Assembly (NCBI GenBank): GCA_937897495.1
Contig: CALCBL010000194.1
Coordinates: 1 to 5,652 of the forward strand
Source: an uncultured Burkholderiales bacterium
GTDB lineage: Bacteria > Pseudomonadota > Gammaproteobacteria > Burkholderiales > Burkholderiaceae_C
DNA length: 5,652 bases
Reading direction: 5' to 3'
Part shown: piece after piece, positions 1 to 5,652 of the stretch
Layout of the letters: each line of letters opens with the position of its first letter
Numbering within the stretch: position 1 is the stretch's first letter
Made by a program: the position numbers and the translations under genes
The notes under the pieces: model-generated
Seen by the model: only the letters and a program-made list of their open reading frames with translations
What the model was told of the DNA's origin: nothing
Databases searched by the model: none

Positions 1-2
1 AC

Positions 3-776
3 AGTGCCAAAACTACCTTGGTGTTTTTGCACGGCATTGGCGGCGGCAAAAAAGGGTTTCAATCGTCTGTCAATTATTTTTCTGAGCAAGGTTTCAGAGC
101 CTTGGCTTGGGACATGCCGGGTTATGGCGATAGCCATTTAGACGGCACGCTGAGTTTTGAAAGCTTGGCAGCATCGCTAGAAGCCCTGTTAGATGCCGCG
201 AAAGTGAAGCAAGCCGTGTTGGTTGGTCACAGCATGGGCGGAATGGTGGCATTGCAAGCTTGGACCCATTGCCCGTCGCGCATAGCGGGCATGGTCATTG
301 CCGCCAGCAGTCCTGCATTTGGGCATCAAGACGGTGATTTTCAGAAGCAATTTGTGGCGCAGCGATTGGCGCTTTTGGATGCAGGTCAATCGATGGTGCA
401 AGTGGCCGATCGATTAATTCCCAGCATGGTGGGCCCGCAAGCATTGCCTGAAGGTGCTGGGCTTGAGCAGTATCCGCCAGGCTTGGCTTTGGCACATGCC
501 TGCATGTCGGCTGTGCCGCCCAACACATACCGCGCAGCCATACAAGCCTTGGTGAAGTTTGAGCAGCGTGCAGCCCTGCCCACCATCACAGTGCCCACTT
601 TGTGCTTGGCTGGGGAGCATGACAAAACGGCGCCCCCCGAAGTGTTGCGACGCATGGCCCAAAAAATTGTAGCTGCTGAGTATGAATGTATTTCTGGTGT
701 GGGGCATCTGATGGGTTTTGAGCAAGAAGCACCTTTTCATGAAGCTGTTTTGAATTATGTACGCCGCCATTTTTGA
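3..776 (+). CDS. Alpha/beta-hydrolase fold enzyme, 5' end cut by window edge
   Basis: A soluble serine hydrolase, probably acting on an ester, lactone or thioester. The reading frame is open to the left edge: five codons (S-A-K-T-T) precede the first possible start, a TTG at 18. Because strand beta-3 (LVFLHG) lies right at the edge, some 15-30 N-terminal residues are probably missing. Numbering the visible 257 residues from base 3, the oxyanion motif HGIGGG is at 10-15, the nucleophile elbow GHSMGG at 75-80 with Ser77, the acid Asp207 in AGEHD, and the catalytic His235 in GVGH, so the triad is complete. WDMPGYGDS (36-44) is typical of the family. The cap region (about 105-185) shows no recognised substrate signature. 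It resembles 3-oxoadipate enol-lactonase (PcaD)-like hydrolases in general layout, but that is not enough to name a substrate. It ends 15 bases before the acyl-CoA dehydrogenase gene and probably shares its transcript. Fold and activity class are secure; the substrate is unknown. Confidence 0.9.
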   Translation, partial: SAKTTLVFLHGIGGGKKGFQSSVNYFSEQGFRALAWDMPGYGDSHLDGTLSFESLAASLEALLDAAKVKQAVLVGHSMGGMVALQAWTHCPSRIAGMVIAASSPAFGHQDGDFQKQFVAQRLALLDAGQSMVQVADRLIPSMVGPQALPEGAGLEQYPPGLALAHACMSAVPPNTYRAAIQALVKFEQRAALPTITVPTLCLAGEHDKTAPPEVLRRMAQKIVAAEYECISGVGHLMGFEQEAPFHEAVLNYVRRHF

Positions 777-791
777 GTTGAGGATGTTTCT

Positions 792-2054
792 ATGACGACC
801 CCTGTGGCTGAAAAGCCTTATATGCCGATCTGCGGCGATGACTACCCGCTCACCGACAAACAAAAACGCCTCATGTCCTTGGCACATGATTTGGGGAAAA
901 ACAAATTTGCCCCTCGTGCTGCACAGTTAGATCGAGACGCGCAGTTTCCTTTTGAGAACTACAAGGACATGAAGGAAGCCGGCTTGCTTGCGCTTTGTGT
1001 GCCCGAGGCGCATGGCGGGCAAGGCGCAGACTACGCCACCTATGCCATGGTGTCGGCAGAAATTGGCCGTTGGTGTGGGGCTACAGCGCTCACTTTCAAT
1101 ATGCACGTGTGCACCATGATGTGGAGTGGTTTGCTGTCTGACAATTTAGACATGACGCCCGAGCAACGTGCTTTGCACCGAGTCCATCAAAAGGCGCACT
1201 TTGCGCGTGTGGTTAACAATGGCGCTATTTATGCACAGCCATTTTCTGAAGGCGGTGCATCGGCAGCAGGCGCGCAACCCTTTGGCACGCAAGCTGTCAA
1301 GGTGGAGGGCGGTTGGTGCATCAACGGCAAAAAGATTTTTGCATCTTTGTCAGATGCTGCAGACTTCTTTGGTGTGCTGTGCACAGAGAAAAAACCAGAC
1401 GCCGATTTGTCGCGACGCGACACACTGTATTTGGCAGTGCCCCGGAATGCGCCAGGTTTAACGATTGAAGGCGATTGGGATCCTTTGGGCATGCGCGCCA
1501 CAGTGTCACGCAATTTGATTTTCAAAGATGTGTTTGTATCTGAAGATTCAGCGCTCATGCCACAAGGTATTTATTTTCAAGCAGCCAGCCGTTGGCCGCA
1601 CATGTTCATGACACTGTCGCCCACCTACATGGGCATTGCACAGGCGGCCTATGACTTCACGGTGGCTTATTTGCGCGGCGAAATTCCTGGCACGGGTCCT
1701 GTAAAGCGCCGCCAGTTTGCCACCAAACAAATTGCCGTGGCCGAGATGTTTGTCAAGTTGGAGCAGACTCGCAATTTGTTTTTGCGTGCCATAGAGGACG
1801 CCAAAATTGACCCTCCCAAATCGTCTCGTCTGCGTGCCTATGCAGCGCAGTACACCATCATGGAAAATGCCCAAGACATTGCCCGCTTGGCCATTCGAAC
1901 CTGTGGTGGGCAGTCGATGCTCAAGTCATTGCCGCTAGAGCGCTTGTACCGCGATGCCCGTTGTGGCTCGCTCATGTTGCCTTGGACGGCTGAGTTGTGT
2001 CTTGACCGCTTAGGCCGTGAAACGCTGTATGAAGCAGGTGAGAAAGACGAATGA
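792..2054 (+). CDS. Acyl-CoA dehydrogenase-fold flavoprotein with atypical active site
   Basis: A 420-residue cytoplasmic FAD protein of the acyl-CoA dehydrogenase (ACAD) superfamily, whose members usually introduce an alpha-beta double bond into acyl-CoA. The ATG at 792 follows GAGGA (780-784) with 7 bases between. The N-terminal helical domain carries CVPEAHGGQGAD (69-80). The middle beta domain has GGWCINGKKIFAS (173-185) and DPLGMRATVSRNLIFKDVFV (230-249). The C-terminal helical domain has RRQF (306-309) and the FAD/dimer motif RTCGGQSMLKSLPLERLYRD (369-388). Length is slightly above the usual 380-400, because of an N-terminal tail and an insert near 115-135. Two features are odd. The C-terminal YEGT motif that carries the catalytic Glu in medium- and short-chain enzymes is LPWT (396-399). 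The usual TEP-x-AGSD flavin loop is QPFSEGG (149-155). Glu297 (RGEIPG) could stand in as base, as in isovaleryl-CoA dehydrogenase. A flavin monooxygenase of the same fold is a possible alternative. The stop overlaps the ligase start (ATGA). Confidence 0.9.
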   Translation: MTTPVAEKPYMPICGDDYPLTDKQKRLMSLAHDLGKNKFAPRAAQLDRDAQFPFENYKDMKEAGLLALCVPEAHGGQGADYATYAMVSAEIGRWCGATALTFNMHVCTMMWSGLLSDNLDMTPEQRALHRVHQKAHFARVVNNGAIYAQPFSEGGASAAGAQPFGTQAVKVEGGWCINGKKIFASLSDAADFFGVLCTEKKPDADLSRRDTLYLAVPRNAPGLTIEGDWDPLGMRATVSRNLIFKDVFVSEDSALMPQGIYFQAASRWPHMFMTLSPTYMGIAQAAYDFTVAYLRGEIPGTGPVKRRQFATKQIAVAEMFVKLEQTRNLFLRAIEDAKIDPPKSSRLRAYAAQYTIMENAQDIARLAIRTCGGQSMLKSLPLERLYRDARCGSLMLPWTAELCLDRLGRETLYEAGEKDE

Positions 2055-3586
2055 GCGAGAGCTCCAAATTAGCACAACGATTTTGGGAGCTGGCTCAGAT
2101 TCAGCCTAAAAAGTTGGCCATTCGATTTGGTATGCCAGGTCAAACGGAAGACTTTGATTTCGCCAAATTTTGGCGCCGCGTAGAGCGCGTGACAGGACAC
2201 CTTCAAGTGACACATGGCTTAAAGTCGGGCCAACGTGTGGCGTGGCTCGGTTTAAATCACGAATTGCAGTTGGTCACGTTGGTGGCTTGCGCACGTTTGG
2301 GCTTGATCTTCATGCCGCTTAATTTTAGGCTGGCGGTGGCGGAGCTGAAAATGGTGCTTCAAGATGCCAAGCCAAGTATCCTGATTCACGATGAATTGCA
2401 TGCCAATGCTGTTGTGAGTTTGGCGATTGACGTCCCACAAAGCTGTCATTTGGAAAGCTTGATTGCGACCGCCTCGGCAAAAAACCTGGCATTGCCTGCC
2501 GTAGATGATTGCGCTGATGTGTTGTTGGTTTACACGTCTGGTACCACGGGTCTGCCAAAGGGCGCAGTTCACACACAAGCAGGTTTGCTGGCCAATGCCA
2601 AAGCCAGTGATGAGGCCCACGCATTCAAACCGATAGACATTGTGTTATCCACCTTGCCCATGTTTCATGTGGGTGGACTTTGTATCCAAACCCTTCCAGC
2701 CTTGCTAGCTGGCGTGTCCGTTCATTTGCAGCCACGGTTTGATGCGTCGGCGTGGTTAAAAAGTGTTTCGCAAGGTGAGCTTGTACAGCGTCCTACGCTG
2801 TCTCTTTTGGTGCCGGCTACGATGCGTGCAGTATTGGACCATGCAGAATGGCCAAGTGTTGATCTGCAAAGCTTGCGCGGCATCATGGCGGGTTCGTCGA
2901 CATTGCCTGAAGCGTATTTAGAAAAATTCCATCAGCGCGGTGTGCCAGTTGGCCAAATTTACGGCACCACCGAAACAGGCCCAGTGAGTGTGATCTTGAA
3001 GTTTCAGGATGCAGTTCAAAGAATTGGTTTTGCAGGGTGGCCGCATGCCAACTTGGAACTTCAAATAAGAGATTCTGAAGAACAAGTCGTCAAGTCAGGC
3101 GTGACAGGTGAAGTGTGCGTGCGCGGCGCCAATGTCATGCGCGGTTATTGGCTGGCAGCAAGCCAGGCTGCAGGCGAGGGTTTGAAAGACGGGTGGTTCC
3201 ATACCGGAGATATGGGGTATTTAGATGCCAATGGGTGTCTGCAAATTGTGGGTCGCAACAAGGACATGATCATCTCTGGTGGCGAAAATATTTACCCCGC
3301 AGAAATTGAAAATGCTTTGGCAACTTTCCCGGGGCTTTTAGAATGCGCAGTGGTTGGATTGCCGGACGAGCGTTGGGGAGAAGTGCCCGTCTTGGCATTG
3401 GTGCGTGCGCTTAACGCTGAGGGCCGTCAGCTATCAGAAACGGCAGTCAAGGCGCATTTAGAAGCCAAGATTGCACGCTTTAAATTGCCACGGCGAGTTG
3501 TTTTCAGAGAGGAATTGCCCAAAAGTGCTTTGGGCAAGGTACAAAAGCCAATTCTCCAGCAGCAACTGATGGCTTTGGATTCTTAG
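2051..3586 (+). CDS. Acyl-CoA ligase (AMP-forming, class I adenylate-forming enzyme)
   Basis: A 511-residue cytoplasmic ligase that activates a carboxylic acid with ATP to an acyl-adenylate and then transfers it to CoA. All core motifs are present: phosphate loop VYTSGTTGLPKG (160-171), A4 motif LPMFHVGG (202-209, aromatic-His pair F205-H206 at the acyl site), A5 motif YGTTETG (304-310), HTGD (384-387, ribose-binding Asp387), the hinge region GRNKDMIISGGENIYP (401-416), and PKSALGK (490-496) with catalytic Lys496. Length matches the medium/long-chain and aryl acid ligases (500-560). The ATG at 2051 overlaps the preceding stop as ATGA, and AGGTGA (2036-2041) lies 9 bases upstream, so translation is probably coupled to the dehydrogenase gene. 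The pairing implies that the ligase supplies the CoA thioester used by that enzyme. Acid specificity cannot be told: fatty, aryl and dicarboxylic monoacids are all possible, so FadD or MenE labels are not justified. Confidence 0.95.
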   Translation: MSESSKLAQRFWELAQIQPKKLAIRFGMPGQTEDFDFAKFWRRVERVTGHLQVTHGLKSGQRVAWLGLNHELQLVTLVACARLGLIFMPLNFRLAVAELKMVLQDAKPSILIHDELHANAVVSLAIDVPQSCHLESLIATASAKNLALPAVDDCADVLLVYTSGTTGLPKGAVHTQAGLLANAKASDEAHAFKPIDIVLSTLPMFHVGGLCIQTLPALLAGVSVHLQPRFDASAWLKSVSQGELVQRPTLSLLVPATMRAVLDHAEWPSVDLQSLRGIMAGSSTLPEAYLEKFHQRGVPVGQIYGTTETGPVSVILKFQDAVQRIGFAGWPHANLELQIRDSEEQVVKSGVTGEVCVRGANVMRGYWLAASQAAGEGLKDGWFHTGDMGYLDANGCLQIVGRNKDMIISGGENIYPAEIENALATFPGLLECAVVGLPDERWGEVPVLALVRALNAEGRQLSETAVKAHLEAKIARFKLPRRVVFREELPKSALGKVQKPILQQQLMALDS

Positions 3587-3620
3587 ACAATGCGAATTCA
3601 TACCGCACAAAGGACTTTAT

Positions 3621-4259
3621 ATGACTGAATTGATTTTGGGCTTGATTTTGTTTTTGGGTGCGCACTCTGTCCGCATCGTGGCCGATGACTGGCGAACTCA
3701 AAAAATGGAAGCCTTGGGTGAGAAAGCATTCAAAGGTGTTCACGCACTGATCTCCTTGCTTGGGCTCTACCTTTTGGTCGTGGGCTACGGCGAAGCTCGT
3801 TTGCAAACGGTGGTGCTGTGGAATCCGCCTACAGCCACTCGGCACATTAGTTTGCTCTTGATGTTGTTTTCCAGCATTTTGATGGTGGCGGCCTACATTC
3901 CTCGCAACCATCTCAAAATTCGAATGGGGCATCCGATGGTGTTGTCCGTTAAGGTGTGGGCCTTGTCACATTTGTTGGCCAACGGTAATTTGGCCGATAT
4001 GCTTCTGTTTGGTGGTTTTTTAATTTGGGCAGTTTTGAATTTCAAGTCCGCCCGTGCACGTGATCGGGTGCAAGTTCAAAGCTCTGATTCGAATTTAGAA
4101 TTGAACGCGGGTGAGAGCTCGGCTTTGCTGCCTGAAGACGCACCCGCCAAGCCCAATTTGCTTGCAACCCTCATCACCTTGTTTGGTGGCATGGCTTTGT
4201 GGGCTGTCATCACGTTTGTATTGCACGCCAAAGTAGTGGGTGTTGCACCCTTGGCTTAA
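3621..4259 (+). CDS. NnrU-family integral membrane protein
   Basis: A 212-residue inner-membrane protein of the NnrU family. Hydrophobic segments suggest about six helices: roughly 3-20, 40-57, 76-93, 105-120, 122-140 and 180-202. Family-like motifs are GAHS (13-16), KGVHALISLLGL (38-49), GHPM (103-106) and VWALSHLLANG (112-122). His41 and His117 are the likeliest functional histidines, since plant 15-cis-zeta-carotene isomerase (Z-ISO) is a relative that binds heme b. The linker before the last helix (142-179) is polar, Ser/Glu-rich and looks disordered. The start is well supported: AAAGGA (3609-3614) lies 6 bases before the ATG. It sits 34 bases after the ligase gene and is probably read from the same transcript. 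NnrU was named from a Rhodobacter nitrite/nitric oxide reductase region, but nothing here points to denitrification, so the name should be taken as family only. The biochemical role is unknown. Confidence 0.88.
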   Translation: MTELILGLILFLGAHSVRIVADDWRTQKMEALGEKAFKGVHALISLLGLYLLVVGYGEARLQTVVLWNPPTATRHISLLLMLFSSILMVAAYIPRNHLKIRMGHPMVLSVKVWALSHLLANGNLADMLLFGGFLIWAVLNFKSARARDRVQVQSSDSNLELNAGESSALLPEDAPAKPNLLATLITLFGGMALWAVITFVLHAKVVGVAPLA

Positions 4260-4267
4260 GCCAGAGA

Positions 4268-4296
4268 TTGTCAATTTGCATGCAAAGCTTCAAAAT
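4268..4296 (+). promoter_or_regulatory. Possible sigma-70 promoter giving a leaderless dehalogenase mRNA
   Basis: TTGTCA (4268-4273) matches the -35 consensus at 5 of 6 bases. After exactly 17 bases, CAAAAT (4291-4296) matches the -10 consensus at 4 of 6, though it lacks the important first T. A start of transcription 7 bases downstream would fall on the A of the dehalogenase ATG at 4303, which would explain the absence of a Shine-Dalgarno sequence there. The call rests only on pattern match in a 43-base gap and is weak; read-through from the upstream operon is equally possible. Confidence 0.22.
4275..4286. repeat. 12-bp perfect palindrome TTTGCATGCAAA
   Basis: A perfect inverted repeat lies in the gap between the nnrU stop and the dehalogenase ATG, and fits entirely inside the spacer of the candidate promoter at 4268-4296. 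Such a position would suit a regulator that binds the promoter spacer. About one 12-base palindrome is expected by chance in a window this long, so position is the only thing that makes it notable. Confidence 0.3.
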
Positions 4297-4302
4297 ACCA
4301 AC

Positions 4303-5268
4303 ATGAGCACCATCGACGCACCTCCTTCAGAATCATCTGGCTCTTGGTTTGATGGTTTTGAGAAAAGACAGTTCAATGTGAACGGTGTGGTGGTGTGCTC
4401 GCGCCTATCTGCCAATTGGTTGAATCAAATGGACAAGCCCGTATTGGTCTTGTTGCATGGTTTTCCGCAAACACATGTCATGTGGCACCGAGTGGCGCAA
4501 GCCCTCAAAGATGACTACAGATTGGTATTGCCCGATTTGCGTGGCTATGGCGACTCGTCTCATGCGCCAGGCTTGCCCGACCACAGCAACTACAGCAAAC
4601 GCGCCATGGCGCAAGATGTGGTGGGCTTGCTTGACCAGCTCAATGTGGACACTTTCTTTTTGTGTGGCCACGACAGGGGTGGGCGTGTTGCGCACCGCCT
4701 AGCGCTTGATTTTCCATTGCGCGTGTTGAAGTTGTGCGTGCTTGACATAGCACCCACACTCGACATGTACAACCGAACTGACATGGATTTTGCACGGGCC
4801 TACTATCACTGGTTTCATCTCATTCAACCCAGCCCTTTGCCCGAGAAAATGATTGCTGGCAATGTGTTGCACTACTTGCATGCCAAGCTAGGTGGCTGGG
4901 GCTCGCACGGCACCTCTTTCATTGAGCCCGAAGCCATGGCCGAGTACGAGCGCAGCATGAACTTGCAGCCAGATCAGCCCGGTGATTTGATGCCTGCAGT
5001 GCATACCGCTTGTGAAGATTACCGAGCCAGTGCGGGCATTGACTTGGATCACGACAAGGAAAGTCGTGCGAAGGGTGACAAGATTAAGTGCGATTCAATG
5101 GTGCTGTGGGGTGACCGGGGTGTCGTCCACAAAATGTTCAAACCCCTGGAGCTTTGGCAAGCGCAATGCGCAGGCCTTGTCTCAGGCCATGTTGTGCCTT
5201 CAGGTCACTTCATTCCAGAAGAACTGCCAGACCTCACCGCCCAAAGCCTGCGCGCTTTCATGGTTTAA
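4303..5268 (+). CDS. Haloacetate (fluoroacetate-type) dehalogenase, alpha/beta hydrolase
   Basis: A 321-residue cytoplasmic alpha/beta hydrolase very like bacterial fluoroacetate dehalogenase (FAcD) and DehH1, which convert haloacetate to glycolate and halide through an Asp-ester intermediate. Visible in order are HGFPQTHVMWHRV (52-64), DLRGYGDSS (78-86), GHDRGGR (122-128) with nucleophile Asp124 and carboxylate-binding Arg125 and Arg128, VLDIAPT (146-152) with acid Asp148, AYYHWF (166-171) with halide-pocket His169 and Trp170, CEDYRA (237-242) with Tyr240, and GHF (301-303) with catalytic His302. Asp-to-Asp (24) and Asp-to-His-Trp (45) spacings equal those in FAcD, while the stretch up to Tyr240 is about 8 residues longer. 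The chosen ATG gives a 14-residue tail before the family's usual beginning. An in-frame GTG at 4240 would add 21 residues and overlap nnrU, and neither start has a clear Shine-Dalgarno. An Asp nucleophile argues against an esterase; epoxide hydrolase is the main alternative but lacks support. The true substrate may be another 2-haloacid. Confidence 0.88.
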   Translation: MSTIDAPPSESSGSWFDGFEKRQFNVNGVVVCSRLSANWLNQMDKPVLVLLHGFPQTHVMWHRVAQALKDDYRLVLPDLRGYGDSSHAPGLPDHSNYSKRAMAQDVVGLLDQLNVDTFFLCGHDRGGRVAHRLALDFPLRVLKLCVLDIAPTLDMYNRTDMDFARAYYHWFHLIQPSPLPEKMIAGNVLHYLHAKLGGWGSHGTSFIEPEAMAEYERSMNLQPDQPGDLMPAVHTACEDYRASAGIDLDHDKESRAKGDKIKCDSMVLWGDRGVVHKMFKPLELWQAQCAGLVSGHVVPSGHFIPEELPDLTAQSLRAFMV

Positions 5269-5274
5269 ACCATG
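5259..5274. repeat. 16-bp perfect palindrome CATGGTTTAAACCATG over the dehalogenase stop
   Basis: A perfect 16-base inverted repeat contains the dehalogenase stop codon TAA (5266-5268) and reaches into the 10-base gap between the convergent genes. As RNA it would form a 5-bp stem with a 6-base loop, on either strand. It is AT-centred and lacks a following U tract, so it is not a standard intrinsic terminator. Random expectation for a 16-base palindrome in this window is about 0.1. Confidence 0.5.
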
Positions 5275-5289
5275 TGCCTTAGTTGGCAC
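5274..5289. terminator. Short hairpin between convergent genes, possible weak bidirectional terminator
   Basis: GTGCC (5274-5278) and GGCAC (5285-5289) form a 5-bp GC-rich stem with a 6-base loop holding the UPF0149 stop codon. On the plus strand a run of five T lies at 5298-5302, 8 bases beyond the stem, which is farther than usual. On the minus strand only a TTT follows. Position between convergent genes fits termination, but the stem is short and the U tract misplaced. Confidence 0.25.
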
Positions 5290-5650
5290 CACAACACTTT
5301 TTGTATTTCTTGCCGCTACCGCAGCTGCAAACATCGTTGCGCCCAGGCGTCGCCTCTTTGATCACCTGTACAACACGGGGTCCTATGCTGCGCCAAATTT
5401 CTCGCAAATCATAGACCGCCCACAGGGCTTCGCCATACACGTTGAGGCGAGACTCACTGACACTTAAGGGGCCGTCTTCACTCAGGGCAGACAGAGTCGG
5501 TTCGTCTGTGTCATCTTCCGTCAGTGCCACGATGGCCTCTAGTGCGGTGTCGTGCCACTGTGCAGATTCTTTGTCTTTCGGTGCGGTCCATTCATCGGGC
5601 CAGTTTTCAACAACAAACATGAAACCCAAGGCCCAGACCTGCGCAAAGGC
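5279..5650 (-). CDS. UPF0149/YecA-like protein with C-terminal SEC-C zinc motif, 5' end cut by window edge
   Basis: The C-terminal 123 residues of a UPF0149-family protein; the frame is open to the right edge (A-F-A-Q-V-W-A precedes the TTG at 5629), so the start lies outside the window. Members are usually about 180-220 residues, so a third or more is missing. The visible part has the family's helical core with [13 protein letters not shown], an acidic stretch ([13 protein letters not shown]) and the conserved [15 protein letters not shown] helix. It ends in the SEC-C motif: [13 protein letters not shown], pattern C-x-C-x8-C-C, cysteines at fragment positions 108, 110, 119 and 120. This is the zinc-binding motif also found at the SecA C terminus, where it binds SecB and ribosomes. 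The role of the UPF0149 protein is not established; a protein- or ribosome-contact adaptor is a guess. It lies on the opposite strand to its neighbours, so it is a separate housekeeping unit and not part of the catabolic operon. Confidence 0.9.
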   Translation of the reverse strand, partial: AFAQVWALGFMFVVENWPDEWTAPKDKESAQWHDTALEAIVALTEDDTDEPTLSALSEDGPLSVSESRLNVYGEALWAVYDLREIWRSIGPRVVQVIKEATPGRNDVCSCGSGKKYKKCCGAN

Positions 5651-5652
5651 TG

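Noticed and set aside
18..20. TTG as the real start of the first hydrolase
   Set aside because: It falls inside the core strand just before the oxyanion motif, and the frame stays open to the edge, so the true start is outside the window.
414..887. 157-codon minus-strand open frame across the first hydrolase
   Set aside because: It lies antisense to a gene with a full catalytic triad, has no recognisable motif, and runs over the next gene's start; it is a shadow of the real frame.
3587..3620. Terminator or promoter between the ligase and nnrU genes
   Set aside because: The 34 bases hold only a Shine-Dalgarno; no hairpin, T tract or convincing promoter was seen.
3504..3932. 142-codon minus-strand frame over the ligase end and the NnrU gene
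   Set aside because: It is antisense to two motif-bearing genes and has no domain of its own.
4221..4248. Repeated TTGCAC hexamers near the end of nnrU
   Set aside because: Both copies are inside the nnrU coding sequence, six-base repeats are expected by chance, and no matching -10 follows at suitable spacing.
4240..4302. GTG start adding 21 residues to the dehalogenase
   Set aside because: It overlaps nnrU by 20 bases, has no Shine-Dalgarno, and the added residues have no counterpart in the family, which normally begins near the FDGFEKR segment.
4260..4302. Fluoride riboswitch ahead of the dehalogenase
   Set aside because: The gap is 43 bases, too short for the aptamer, and no matching conserved bases were seen.
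5012..5467. 151-codon plus-strand frame spanning the dehalogenase end and the UPF0149 gene
   Set aside because: It is out of frame with the dehalogenase and antisense to the SEC-C protein, both strongly supported; its composition is not protein-like.
5627..5629. TTG as the real start of the UPF0149 protein
   Set aside because: The frame continues in family-like sequence (AFAQVWA) to the edge, and the protein would be too short.

Overview
The window looks like chromosomal DNA from a betaproteobacterium, most likely Burkholderiales and perhaps Comamonadaceae. This is inferred from the UPF0149 protein with a C-terminal SEC-C motif at the right edge, the NnrU-type membrane protein, the style of the catabolic genes and the roughly balanced base composition. 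No marker gene confirms it. The window is almost fully coding: no gap between genes exceeds 50 bases. There are no RNA genes, mobile elements or CRISPR arrays.

Layout: five genes run left to right. They are an alpha/beta hydrolase cut by the left edge (3-776), an acyl-CoA dehydrogenase-fold protein (792-2054), an acyl-CoA ligase (2051-3586), an NnrU-family membrane protein (3621-4259) and a haloacetate dehalogenase-type hydrolase (4303-5268). A sixth gene, a UPF0149/SEC-C protein (5279-5650), runs the other way, converges on the dehalogenase with 10 bases between them, and is cut by the right edge.

How they work together: the first three genes are tightly packed (15-base gap, then a 4-base ATGA overlap) and read as one operon. 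A plausible scheme is that the hydrolase opens an ester or lactone, the ligase makes the acid's CoA thioester, and the dehydrogenase-fold enzyme oxidises the acyl-CoA. The substrate cannot be read from the sequence. No hydratase or thiolase is in view, so the rest of any pathway lies elsewhere.

The points most worth attention are two. The dehalogenase keeps every catalytic and halide-pocket residue I know from fluoroacetate dehalogenases. The acyl-CoA dehydrogenase-fold protein lacks the usual C-terminal catalytic glutamate and has Leu-Pro-Trp-Thr where Tyr-Glu-Gly-Thr is expected. I saw no convincing wholly new system; the interest lies in these enzymes and in a possible leaderless promoter ahead of the dehalogenase.
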